DNA of 64,000 nt from Margaritispora aquatica (Eukaryota > Ascomycota > Leotiomycetes > Helotiales > Discinellaceae). Shown here one piece after another: positions 10,446-21,250 of this stretch. The notes under the pieces were generated by a model. It searched no databases, was not told the origin of the DNA, and saw only the letters and a list, made by a program, of their open reading frames with translations. The stretch covers positions 62,001-126,000 of the forward strand of contig VJWN01000036.1 in the NCBI GenBank assembly GCA_007644065.1, given 5' to 3'. Both the position numbers and the translations under genes were made by a program. Position 1 is the stretch's first letter; each line of letters begins with the position of its first letter.

Positions 10446-12043
10446 GGTGCGATAGTTGCCTTCCCTTGACTCGTGGTTGCTGGCTTAACTCCCGCAAAGT
10501 ACAAGGGCTCGATCTGCCTTCTTCTTTCGCAGTGGCAGATCTCGCACACTATGTAAGCGCTTCAAGCTCACTGTTAAGGTGCTTTTTCGGACCAAGCTCA
10601 GAATATGGAGTGTATAGGATGCTTTAGTGACGTGCTTAGATGGGTAACTTGTTGAATAGTTGGTTTGAGGGGTATGCAAGCTGTGACTCGGGTGATGATG
10701 CGTTAGTGATTCACGAGGGACGATTCGAGTGTAGCTTTTATTCTCTCCTCTTCCAAATATTGCAGTCTCGCTTGTGAAAGGAAGTAGTGATAGTATTGTA
10801 GAAATGGAGGGGATGCTGGCAATGTTAGAGACACCGAGTTGAAGAGTTGTAGTGGGGCACCCAGCTTATCGGGTCATGAGGTGCAGCTGATTAGAGAGCA
10901 ACCTGGAATTGAGCCGAGTGTTGACGACCGGATACAAGAGAACAAGGAAGCTGACGACTTATTCGGACCAATTTGGACGCGCGAATTCGAAGATGTTTTG
11001 TCCTTAGATTGGCGGGTTCGAAACAGGTCATCAAGCTGCTTCTAGAACTCTGTACCTTTGAGAAGCTTTTAGGCTCTGCTCTAAGGACAATGGCATGATC
11101 ACAGAGATGTGTGACGGCAGTTGATTGATGGGAACGTCTTGGCTTCGACGATCTGATCATGTTGTCCTGATTATTTGACGAGATTATACGACTAGTTTAT
11201 GTCACAGGTCATTTTTTCTTCCTTGCATTGCTTCTACTGTTTGTCTTTGGCTATCTCAGATGGCTGTTCTCTATTGCTAATTTGAAGTTGGTGGCTATTT
11301 CAGTTTGGCTCGCCAAATACTATAAGGCGAGTCAGAGGTGTAAAACCTACTGGTCCTCCCAAAGGAAGGATATATTTAAGAAAACATTCGATCTGTACAA
11401 AACTGGTCACTGTGGTTGGTGTGTTGGGGTTCTTTGTGTAGAATGCAAAAGTTTAGTTGGTCACTCCTTGTTATTCTGGTCTAATCCTTGAGACTGGGGG
11501 TTTTCTTTCGACATATAACACTTGTCGTCAATTATATTCTCAATCTTAGTGGATGTTATACCAAACAACACTGCTCTGTTGTTGGTCATTATTCTTAGCA
11601 AAATATAGGAGACGCAGAGACAGACAAGACAGACTTGAAGCTTGCTCTATAGCAGAATTCTGCATACTGAACCCATACTATTTGTCCTCATGAAGCGGAC
11701 CCGACATCCCTGAGAAGCACCACATCCTCTGAACTGCATACAAGAGCCTCTTGATGTCGTTGCTTTATTATGAAACTTGCCGAGACGTGAAGTTGATGGC
11801 TTGTCAGGCATCGTTGCAGCTTTACCTCATCTTTGGCATGAATTCTCCCATGAAACACTTGACAATCACATCTCTAGTTCCATTCACATTCTCCCGCATT
11901 GCTAAAGTGTGGCTTTAGACAAAATGACGTGTTTTAAACGTCCGTTATTGGAGTTCCAATTTTTTAGAGTTGACAGTATCGTACTAAAAAATTGTTGTAC
12001 AAAATAATAAAAGAGACGAGGTAGTTTCTTCTGTACCCGTTGT
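10446..12043. other. Gene-free interval upstream of the Yippee gene
   Basis: 1.6 kb of mixed and then AT-rich sequence. It contains the Yippee promoter. No ORF has protein-like support. This marks the left edge of the apparent accessory island. Confidence 0.5.
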
Positions 12044-14136
12044 ATGGGGAGCAGACGGACATTCTTCCCTAAACTCAAATTCTGGCGTCACACATCGCAA
12101 TACGGTATCGTGGAGGAAACCCTCGATGTGACAAAGAATGAAGAGGTAGGCTCGGAAGACCTCACACAGCATGTGCACCAGAAGCTCGACTTTAAAGGAT
12201 CGGAGGACAATCCGTGGCTAAGTTCAGAAGTTGATGGGGCAATATCGACTCCTGAACCAGTTGGCGATCTCAACAAGAAGCTTCGCCCATTGAATCTACC
12301 TGATTCTGGGTTCTGTACCCGATGTATAGACTGTGCCAAGGTGATTCTTCGTAGTGGCTTTACGCGCTCGCGATGGGGTTCAGCTAGTCGCAATGGTCAT
12401 CACCACGCATCGATTGCGGATATTGAAAAGGCTGGAGAATCTGACCTAGGCTGTAAGTTCAAATCTTATCTCGGGCAAGGATAGTTATTTGTAATAAAAT
12501 AACATTAAGTATGTAGAGCTATGTCGCTCTTCTTGAGAATCAGCGCTGAACTCACCTCAGTCTCGATAACTGACGACTTGGGGCAATATGGCACTTTTGA
12601 TATTGTCAGGTATACCGCAGACGTCGTTGAAACTTGGCGAGTTAGTATCATTATTGAACGCAATGATAAGACTGATTGGCGACCTCATTGGGAGCAAAGC
12701 CTCTGGCTGTATCCGACTGTTCACACACCTATCACCAAGTCTCTGCCACACATCGAGTCTTCGACAGGTTCTGAGTCGTCACTATTACAGATAAAAGATT
12801 GGATCAAAAGTCGCGATGAGACACATATGTCATGCACAGGAAGAGAACGTAAAGCCTTTCCGACAAGACTCATTGCAATTGAGGGGCAGTCTGAACGCCT
12901 CGTTTTCAGCAGAGATATACATATTGAAGAAGGTGCACGCCTCGATTATGTGACTCTTAGCCATTGTTGGGGAAAATGCCATATGTTCACACTTCAGAAT
13001 GAGAATCTAAAGGATCTCCTCGAAAGAATTCCAAGGGAAAAGCTTACCAAAACATTTCAGGATGCAATTGGTGTCACTAGAAGACCTGGATTCCAATATC
13101 TCTGGACTGACTCACTCTGCATAGTCCAAAATAATCCAAGCGATTGGGATACATAATCTATGCTCATGAGCGATGTATATGGTGGATCGAGTCTCACCAT
13201 CGCTGCTTCTGGGGCCATGGATGGAAATCATGGCTGCTATGTGGAACGAGATTCGTTAGCAGTGACAAGCAAACGTCTCAAGATAGATCTACATGGGATT
13301 TCAAAAGAATATGAGTGTTAAAACTTCGATATTTATAAGCAGGAGATCATAGAGAGTCCCTTATCTCAGCGTGCATGGCCGTCGCAAGAACAACCCCAAC
13401 ATATGGGTCGAAATTGTAGCCCAGTACTCAAATTGTCTTCTGACACAAGGAAGCGACAAGTTGATTGCTATTGCTGGTATTGCACGTTGGTTGCAAGAGA
13501 AAACTAGTGACGAATACATCTATGGACTCTGGCGAGAGAATATCGAACATCAGTTGCTCTGGAGTGTAAGAGATGGGACAAGGAGAGCTCCCATAGAGTA
13601 TCGTGCGTCCTCATGGTCGTGGACTTTTGTCGACGGTCAAATCAGTTGGAAGATGTGGGCTGGAGTGAGCCTCCATAACATGGTCCCCGTGACGAACTTC
13701 GAAGAGATTATCGATTTTTTACCAGACCAGCCGCAGGAAGAGGACAAGACTGAGATTTCCCGCAAAGCTATGCGCCTTCGTTGCCGAGGGGTCACAAATA
13801 GTATATGGGGTGATGATATTATCAATGATAAATGCAAACTCAGTATGGAGTGGGACTTAGAACAATCTCGGTCCTACACAACATATGCTCTAGTCGTTGC
13901 AGTTAGGGCTCCATGCAGAGCAACAGAGTGTCTTGGAGCAGGGTTTTTGCTAAGGGCCACCAAAGTCAATGAGCAATATTAGCGGTTGGGCATGTTTCGC
14001 ATCTTCACTAAGCAAGAAGTGTCTACGTTACATTCTCCAAACATTGACGCTAGAATTAATCGATCCTGAGAGGTATGAATGGATGTCAAATATCAACGAA
14101 AATGGACATCGAGAATGTATTATCTCAATCATCTGA
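12044..14136 (+). pseudogene. Decayed HET-domain (heterokaryon incompatibility) gene
   Basis: The original product was a HET-domain protein. Exon 1 (12044-12452) joins exon 2 (from 12519) in frame. The HET signature is clear: YVTLSHCWGK, then FQYLWTDSLCIVQ, and after the first stop VYGGSSLTIAASGA and LSQRAW. The C-terminal half shows SDKLIAIAGIARWLQ, YRASSWSW and a terminal RLGMFRI block. Disablements are TAA at 13154-13156, TAA at 13319-13321, a deletion and frame change close to 13371 (the usual block between LSQRAW and the IAGIARW region is mostly missing), TAG at 13980-13982, and a last frame change near 14050 before ERYEWM. HET proteins trigger cell death when incompatible hyphae fuse; this copy cannot make a full protein. 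I did not reconstruct a working version. Confidence 0.88.
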
Positions 14137-15642
14137 AGGTCAGAATATTGACATGACGATGTGCCGTGCTAGCATTCAACGCATTATTAGAATTTAAGGC
14201 CACATTCCCATAGTAACAGAGAACTATAACTTTTTGGAAAATAGAGTATATCTGACAGAGGCTACAACAAAACCTCTGTGTATCTGGATCTACGGCGCTG
14301 TCATCTAGCAATATTTGGATCTCTGACCTCTGGCCCGGGGATTACTTACGTCGCCAAGAAAATTGCAAGCATTCTTCAAAAGATCACTTCAGATCTAATG
14401 GCCAGCCAACATCATTTGCCTACTTCATGCATGCATGGCTTTCGAACTCGCTCTGTCATACTAATCAGCACGACAACATTCTTCGAACCACGCATATATG
14501 CCACCGAATCATTCCAACCACCTTTCGTGGCTCCTTGATTGTAGAGCTAGGAAGGAGTGGCCGCAATCTAAAGCCACTCATAGGCATAACATATTCGATC
14601 AAAGAGGGAGTGCGGAAAGCATTTTTATTTCTCATTGCTGGATTAGCAACCTGGAAATCTCTCTCCTTCCGATTTTCTCCAACTTATGGCTTTCAAAGAG
14701 GGTATCAATGACATACTTTTGTTGAACAAGACAATAGTGTCTCCGCAGTTGTCCATGCGGAGAAAACGAATCCGTTGACCAGCAATATGATCCAGCTCGT
14801 CGGGTGATAGAAAGAGTGACAGAATTTGTGAGACAAGATAAGGACAATGCTTAGTGTGGTCAGAAAACATCCAGCGGCATAAAATATGCTTACGAACTCA
14901 GAAGAAAAGCAAAGAGCTTTATAGATGGCAGAAGTCATCAATAACTACCGCAAAAGGTAAAGAGCTGTTTTTCTCTGCAATTTTTTTTTAAAAGAAACCC
15001 TCTTGTTTATGCTAGAACTTTGTCTATACCTCTTGTCCTTTTCTGCCTCCAGAAAAAGCCTAAAATCCACTCAGAAAAGTAGTTAACTGAGGACGTGATA
15101 AGTAGATATCGTCCTCTAGCATTCCAATTCCGTAGTTTTGGAAGTATTACATGCTTTCAACCCTCTTCCAAACACATCAATTCCAAGTAGTTCTGCCTTT
15201 GAAGTCACAAAGCATGGGAGGGTTTCTACTTCGTGCACATCCTGCACATTACTCGCAGATTTCCTCTGGCCAAAAAGCGTCTTTTCCAGAAATGCGAATA
15301 GACTACTTTTAGTTCAAAACGCCATATTAAATAGGCACAATGAACTTGTGTCAAATTTCAATCAATCGCATATTCCGTTAGAGATAAGATAAAGCTGGAC
15401 GCGTTGTGTCGCGAAGTGATTTCGCGATCGAATTCACTGCCGATACCAATCCGAGTCCGTGTAAGAAAACATTCTCGAATTGCCCAAGATCATAAACACT
15501 GAGCACAGCCATGTTTACTTCTGTAGAAACCTTATTACTTCATACCCTAATCATTTATCCAAACAATGGATTCAACACCAATTGACAACAATTCCTGTGC
15601 TGCGCCGCCCCCAGGAGCTTCGCGCAAACACAACATGATCAT
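14137..15642. other. AT-rich interval with short unsupported ORFs
   Basis: 1.5 kb. Two overlapping minus-strand frames (14941-14643) look mildly protein-like: one is hydrophobic, the other has a leucine-spaced segment ending in SLIPSLKAISWRKSEG. A possible splice donor lies inside the first, but I could not build a convincing model. The rest appears empty. Confidence 0.35.
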
Positions 15643-16583
15643 ATGATTACCACATCCAGCTCGCCATCTTCAACGATGCCTAACTTAGCACAATTAGGAG
15701 TACCAATTTTCGATTCAACAACGCGAAGCTCATCAATAAGCCCGGCGTTCAATACAAACCCAGTCCTGAGCCCTGAATTCTACAACTATGTAGAGGAGGC
15801 AGATCTCGATGCTCAACTTTCCTGGCTTGAATCGCAATATAAAAATGGGAAGCTGGTTGCTCCTGTTATGGTTTCTACTGCTAATATGCCTCTGGTAAGT
15901 TCCCCGCTGGTGATGAATAGTCATTGCTTTATCTTAAGAACTTACACTAACGAAAGTAGTCATCCTCCTCCACTTCGGTTCCATATCATCCTCTCAGCGA
16001 TCTTCTGACGTCCAATATCTTCAAAGTACAACCCAAGGCGAAAGATATACCCACAGCGCGAATTCGACTTCCAACATCAACCGCTGATCTTGCTCGCGCG
16101 GTTGCCTTCCTCTACCGCGACACATGCCCCCCACGCGAGTTGGACCAACTCATTTCCGCAAATCGTAAATCCCTGAGCGAGTGTGCACCTGGAACTATTG
16201 AGAGGAACGCTTATGAAACTGCTATCCACGCCAGCGTCAAGAAGTCAGACAAGTCGAACCTAAAGACCGCTACCGCCGTCGCGTACCAAAAGCTTCGCAC
16301 ACTGCTGAAAGATGCAAACTTCCGAAATCTGGTGCGTGGAGAGGGCAAGGAGCTGTTGGAGAAGAGGGAAGAGGTTGTTCTATTTATCTTTACAACCGTC
16401 ACCCCAGATGAACTCTTTCACGCTTATGGAGATGCCTGGAAGGTTATTTCATTTTCTTTTGTTGCACAAAATGCACCTCGTTTGGACACGAAGGAAGTCG
16501 AGATTAAGAATAATCTGCTGGATCTTGCTCAGATGGGCTGGCGACGCTTACTGAGGATATCTGGCGTTGCTGTGTGCAAATGA
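15643..16583 (+). CDS. Family A copy 1: unrecognised protein, reading frame probably broken near its C terminus
   Basis: Two exons (15643-15894 and 15960-16583) with a typical 65-base intron (GTAAGT donor, CACTAAC branch, TAG acceptor) give 291 residues as it stands. The N terminus is Ser/Thr-rich. It is followed by LSPEFYNYVEEADLDAQLSW just before the intron, then LARAVAFLYRD, YETAIHASVKKS, AVAYQKLRTLL and DELFHAYGDAWKVISF. I do not recognise a known domain. A decayed relative at 26.4-27.6 kb shares all these blocks and the intron position, so this is a genuine gene family. The homology runs past the stop in another frame, which implies a one-base indel near 16535-16545 (real or a sequencing error). 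It is predicted soluble and alpha-helical; the function is unknown. Confidence 0.55.
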
Positions 16584-16894
16584 GAGTAGGAATGGAATCT
16601 CCACAAGATGGCTACGTATATGTCAACACTCTGTGGAAGCTTTTACCTTCTAGCACGACATTCCAATCTTGGGACCAAAGAATTGAGGAGTTGCCAGTGG
16701 ATTCGTCAAAGCCAAAGAGGACCTATAACAAGAGAACTTCTCTGCCCGAGGATAGTACTCCAGCTGGACTTTCGACATCCTCAGGGAAGCCGAAGAGAGC
16801 ATATACCAAGAGAGCTGCGCTTTCTAATATGGGCACTCCCAGTGGAAGCAAGAAGCGAGTCAAGAAGCAGCCTGCTTCAGTGCCAAATAATTAG
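16541..16894 (+). other. Out-of-frame continuation of family A copy 1 with KPKR repeats
   Basis: In the frame beginning near LATLTEDIWRCCVQM the coding sequence continues to a stop at 16892-16894. Relative to the second family copy, LATLTEDIWRCCVQM aligns with IAAIIDECYRQYVQI, and FQSWDQRIEELP with FEAWSRELEELL, so this stretch was once the C terminus of the same protein. It carries two near-identical basic units, KPKRTYNKRTSL and KPKRAYTKRAAL, about 25 residues apart, then a KKRVKKQP tail. The units look like nuclear-localisation or DNA-contact motifs; they lack the GRP core of a true AT-hook. Confidence 0.55.
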
Positions 16895-18158
16895 TGCCGA
16901 GGTATCTCAATTTGATGATATTAGTGAGCTTCTATTGCTGGAGTTATTGAAGTGATTACAGTGATCTTCCAGCAGTTGAAGGGAGGTGAGTGGAGATTAT
17001 GTATGAATATGGTAGATAGTAACTATACAAAATCTGTCCACATATCCTATTCAACGTAACTCAATTGATACTGATAGCGAAATTACACCGGATAGCGAAG
17101 CTCCATAGCATGTTGATTCGAGTTAACCTTATCACTTCACCTCACAACAGCTCGACTAAATCGAAGCTTAATTTTCGATATTATCGAAAATTGATTCATT
17201 GTGACGGTGTTTAAATCATGGAGATCGTGTAGTTACCAGGTCAGAACTACTTTACAAGGTCTGCAAGACAGCAAACATCGTCTCAAAATCACCAATACAT
17301 CCACCCAATCTAGCGTGAATCAAAATTTCTCTTCGAGTCCAACACAAGGTCAAAAACTCAATGAAAAAAGTTTGTTGCATGTGCAGTTCAATAAAGCACT
17401 ATTCCACAAGTCAGCAAAGCCTCATTTCTCAATAAAAACGCGATCAACATTAGAAACACAAGGCCATCTGAGAACAGAAATGGGGAAATCAAAAGTAGGC
17501 CGACCACTCTCGGTGCAATGAGCGACTTCCAGGAGTCTTTGTCCTCAGACACTGTCCGAGGGCAAAGTCACCTTTTTTCTTAGAGCTTAGAATTCTCGAG
17601 CACTAGATTCGTTGTGAGTATATCTAGAGAAGAGAAAAGAAAAAGAGAGAGGATAGGAGGGGAGGAAAGTATTTATATCCTGGATCTGGTGAGTTTCCGC
17701 TAGAAGGCGCGTTTCTTGTTATGGGTTGGAGTCGTAGAATTAGGAAACCATGAACCCATAAACAGTAAGTTAAGTTGAGTTGAGAAGGAGAAGGGGGATA
17801 GAATAGGAGATATTGAGGTGTCTCTTTCCTGCGGAAGTGAAATGTGCCTTAAGCGAGATTTGGATGGAATGTGCTCCTCATTGTGAATTCTTAAGTCCGA
17901 GTTTATTGATACTTATCAATTAGAGATATTACTTAAAGTTCTTGGTGACAATACCTTGAACCAGTCTTTTGCGAGAACGAAGTTTGTTTATACAGTTCAA
18001 TTTGAAGCAAATTTGTGCTGTGCATAGGCTAAACAAACGTGTTATAACGAATCCTCTTGTACCTAGAGCCTCTCAACATTTACCTTGAAATGAATCAGAT
18101 TCCTGAAGGATTTTCTATCATAACTAGGTTGCTACCTCTCTCAGTCCATATCACATCC
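16895..18158. other. Gene-free interval, AT-rich
   Basis: 1.26 kb between family A copy 1 and the NmrA-like gene. It contains a 23-base palindrome (17170-17192). The only ORF over 90 codons (17201-17521) has no protein-like features. Confidence 0.5.
17170..17192. repeat. Perfect 11-base inverted repeat around one central base
   Basis: AATTTTCGATA is followed by one base and then its exact reverse complement TATCGAAAATT. It could form a small hairpin or bind a dimeric factor. No neighbouring mobile element was found. Confidence 0.8.
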
Positions 18159-19303
18159 TCACTCAGCAACGATCCGAGCAACAACAGCATTCAAATCCTC
18201 CTTTCCCACCCTTAAAACCTCATTCGCCATCTCTCTTCCCCCAAAGTCCGCTCCAAACCCCTCAACCGAATGCAGATACCTCAGCACTATCATTGCACCT
18301 CCCATATCACCCTTCCCCAGCATCTCCAAACCTGCACGTTTCTGCTCCTCTGAATCTACGTACTTCGCATCCCATTTCGTGCCAGTGGCTTTCTCCAGCG
18401 CGGCTAGGATCAGATTTTGCGACACGGTGAAGGAAGAGATGTACACGTGCTTGTTGGCAATGAGGGGGAAGGTATTTTGGGGTGCGAGTAGAGAGTTCTT
18501 GACTGCAAGGCCGATGGTCGCAAGTGTGCTGGTGGCGTAGGGAACGTTGCCTGTGCCATAGATGAGGGCACTGCGCGCAGTGAGATCAAAGCCCATGAAT
18601 ACTTTTACTGCTCTATTTTCCGATCAGCTTGGTCTAATCTTCTCGCCTTCTTCTCTCTCGTTTTGTCCTACTCCCCCTCTCTCACTTCACAATTGCGAAT
18701 CGGAAAACATGAGACGAGAAGAAAGGAAGCATAGGAATAAACGACTCACAGCTCAAAGACAGGGCCAGAAGCAAACGCACTCCAACTCAACTTTCCCGAA
18801 CCCATCCCTTCTCTTGTCTTCAAATACGCAACCACATCCGTCTTGCCCTTGAAGAAAAGCGGCAACATTGCATTAGCGCTCTCATTCTCGGTATCACTCC
18901 CAAATTCGCTAGGGATGAAGCGTTTCACGCCTGCTGTAATTGCAGCGTCAATGATTTGCTTTTGTAGAGCGAGAGACGCGGTCGCCATTGTAGAGATGAT
19001 TGCGTCTTGGGACTTGAAAATGCTGTATGGCGTTAGCGAGGTCAAGGGGGGTAAGGAGGGAGAAGAGGAAGATGACGATTTAGAAGGGTTTGGTTTGATT
19101 AGCTTTGATACGTACGTGATGAGGTCCATTTCGGGGTACGCATCGTCGATGCGGTGGACTGAGACTCCAGCTGGGAAGGTGGCACTTGATGAGTTTCGTG
19201 TCAAGACGGAGATGTTGAATCGTTCGTCGCCTAGAAAGGCAGAGAGGACACCAGCGCCTACGTTACCACCGGCTCCAATGATGATGACGTTCTTGATTTC
19301 CAT
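18159..19303 (-). CDS. NmrA-like / isoflavone-reductase-like NAD(P)-binding protein
   Basis: Three exons (19303-19116, 19022-18750, 18612-18159) give 304 residues. The N-terminal Rossmann motif is VIIIGAGGNVGAGV, with glycines at residues 10, 13 and 16. It is followed by TIFKSQDAIISTMA (created only by splicing intron 1), AAITAGVKRFIPSEFGSD and, after intron 2, GFDLTARSALIYG. These are hallmarks of the NmrA/PCBER family. Members are either NAD(P)-dependent reductases acting on phenylpropanoid-like substrates or redox-sensing regulators. The canonical catalytic Lys of true reductases is not obvious at the usual place, so the catalytic activity is uncertain. The protein is cytosolic. Its position inside an accessory-looking stretch may mean a lineage-variable metabolic gene. 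Confidence 0.88.
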
Positions 19304-20614
19304 AGCTGCTATTGTGAAGAAGACTTTGAATTTGTGTTGAGTTTGAAGCTTGATTGATTGTTGAAATGTGTTGCTGTGTGTATTTGAATCAAGGCTATCC
19401 TCGGTATTTAAGCAACACTGGCGCCTTCGATTTTAGGCATACTGTGTCTGATCTACGGCCGTAGTGCATTGTATGCTTTCAAATCATCTCGCAAAATCTG
19501 ATGAACACAAACTCTCAATTAAGAAGCAATGGGCGACCGAGGAAAAGTCACTCGGCTCGGTCTCGCTCTATTCAGTTCGGTTGCGACACAGCCATTGCAC
19601 AACTACCTAGAATTACAGGTGAAAACGCATTAGTAATGTTTTGGCAAATCTAGGTGTCAAAAGACACATAATGTGAGTAGAAACTGGGCATATTGAATCA
19701 ATTTCGTACGGTCTGGCGGTCCGCCATGTTCAGGGGCGCTCGCTTAAAGCGCCGCTGTTGGAACTGAGGCTGTGGCTACGATCTGGAGCTTATGAATAAG
19801 GTCCGTTCCGAGGATTCTTCGGTGTTAGCAGAGATAACTGTACTCGTTAGATTTTCCTCGCTTGTGTTGTTTTTCAGTTAGCACTTATCGATCCTTTGTG
19901 GCTGATAGGTAGACCAATTGATCTAATATAATACTGGGTATTCATCACGTGGTATCACTGATTATGCCATGAGGTCGGGTGAGAGCACAATGTGGGGTTT
20001 AAAGGAGACACAATGAGCCATCTTGTCTCTCAGACGGAAAATGTTTCCAAAGTCAACGCAAGAGAGTCATATCTTCTTCGACAATACTGAGTGCTCGAAA
20101 AGAGAGCGTAGACGATCTTAGTCTCCTGTTTCCCTTGATTTTGTTAATTTTCTAGGCGGATCCCGATGTCGGATTCTCGATCTGGTATTGAGGCGTCTGA
20201 CAGGTCTGCAAGATCAGTTATTAGGTAGGTAGAGGAATGGGCGTACCGTATGATCTGTAACTGAGGGATCAGACTTGTCCAAGTTCCATAACAAGCTTGT
20301 TTGAACATATTCTGCTACGAAATATGGACAAGTTTTGATCACAGTGAAGTCATGATCATTCCTCATGACCTAGTTGTGTAGTTTATTGGAGTATTGTATT
20401 GTGATCATATATGTCATCCTTCATGTGGCTAAATACCAATCTCAATTCCTCCTACGAAAATTATATCTCTGAATATCACTGTCGCCCACCTCCTGTCCCT
20501 TGAATCTTCGTCCAGTTCTGTACATCTTGATTCAATTCCATCGAACGCCATGTAACAACCATCTTCATCGTACAAATCATCATATACTGTCTTCTCATCC
20601 AAGCCCATCATAAT
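19304..20614. other. Intergenic region between two minus-strand enzyme genes
   Basis: 1.3 kb containing the NmrA-like gene promoter and the 3' flank of the next gene. I see no supported ORF or RNA gene. Confidence 0.5.
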
Positions 20615-21250
20615 TCAAGCAGAAACAGACTCAACAGCCTCTTCAAAGTCCGGAATCTCATCAGCAGCCTTGCTAACCCCACCCCACTTAACCACACCCT
20701 CCTTATCCACCGCAAACGAGCCAGAAGTCTGCCATCGATTCCCACTTTCCGTCGGGCGATTCCAGATCTGCTCCTGCTTGCCCAGAACATATACATTGTA
20801 CAAGCTCCACGGATTCAGCACATGCCAGAGGCTAGACACTCCCAAGCCCCATTTCGCATACAGCTCTCTCTTGTCGTCAACCACGACCTTGACATCCCCG
20901 CTGCCACCAACGGATGTGACCCACTTGTCGGTGTCTCCCGGCGCAGAGTGCGAGATGGCGATGAAGTTAGTATCGTGGTGCGCATCGGCTAGCTTGCGCA
21001 TGAGAAGGAAGGTCTTTTCTGCGACTTGGAGGCATTAGTAAGTCTAGCTAGCCAAAAGTCTAGAGGCGGGGTACGTACAAGGACAGCCGCAATGTCTCAA
21101 GAAGGTGATGACAACGGGTTTTCCATCTGTAGGTGGCATGGACAACCTTGCGTCCATAGGGGCTGGTTTGCCAATCTCTGGCGCAGGAGAGACTGGCGTT
21201 GAGACTGGTTCTGGCGAGAGCCAGGACTTGAGCTCTTGTTGGAAGGTCAT
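20615..21250 (-). CDS. Thioredoxin-fold AhpC/TSA-like (peroxiredoxin-like) protein
   Basis: Two exons (21250-21079, 21024-20615) with a 54-base intron encode 193 residues. The segment GKPVVITFLRHCGCPFAEK places cysteines at positions 54 and 56 at the end of the first beta strand, where peroxiredoxins and related AhpC/TSA proteins carry the peroxidatic Cys. The CGC spacing differs from thioredoxin CxxC. Later motifs are FIAISHSAPGDT, VKVVVDDKRELYAKWGLG and WQTSGSFAVDKEGVVKW, which fit the thioredoxin fold with the usual F-x-V-D-x-x-G strand. The likely role is thiol-dependent redox or peroxide handling in the cytosol. The intron falls just after the active-site motif in phase 1. Confidence 0.87.

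Noticed and set aside
10985..11035. GGTTCGAAAC-like tRNA B-box
   Set aside because: No matching A-box, acceptor stem or anticodon arm could be folded around it.
14643..14941. Minus-strand candidate gene (LRR or membrane type) near 14.8 kb
   Set aside because: Two overlapping frames compete and the splice donor does not yield a frame joining them; kept only as a remark in the interval entry.
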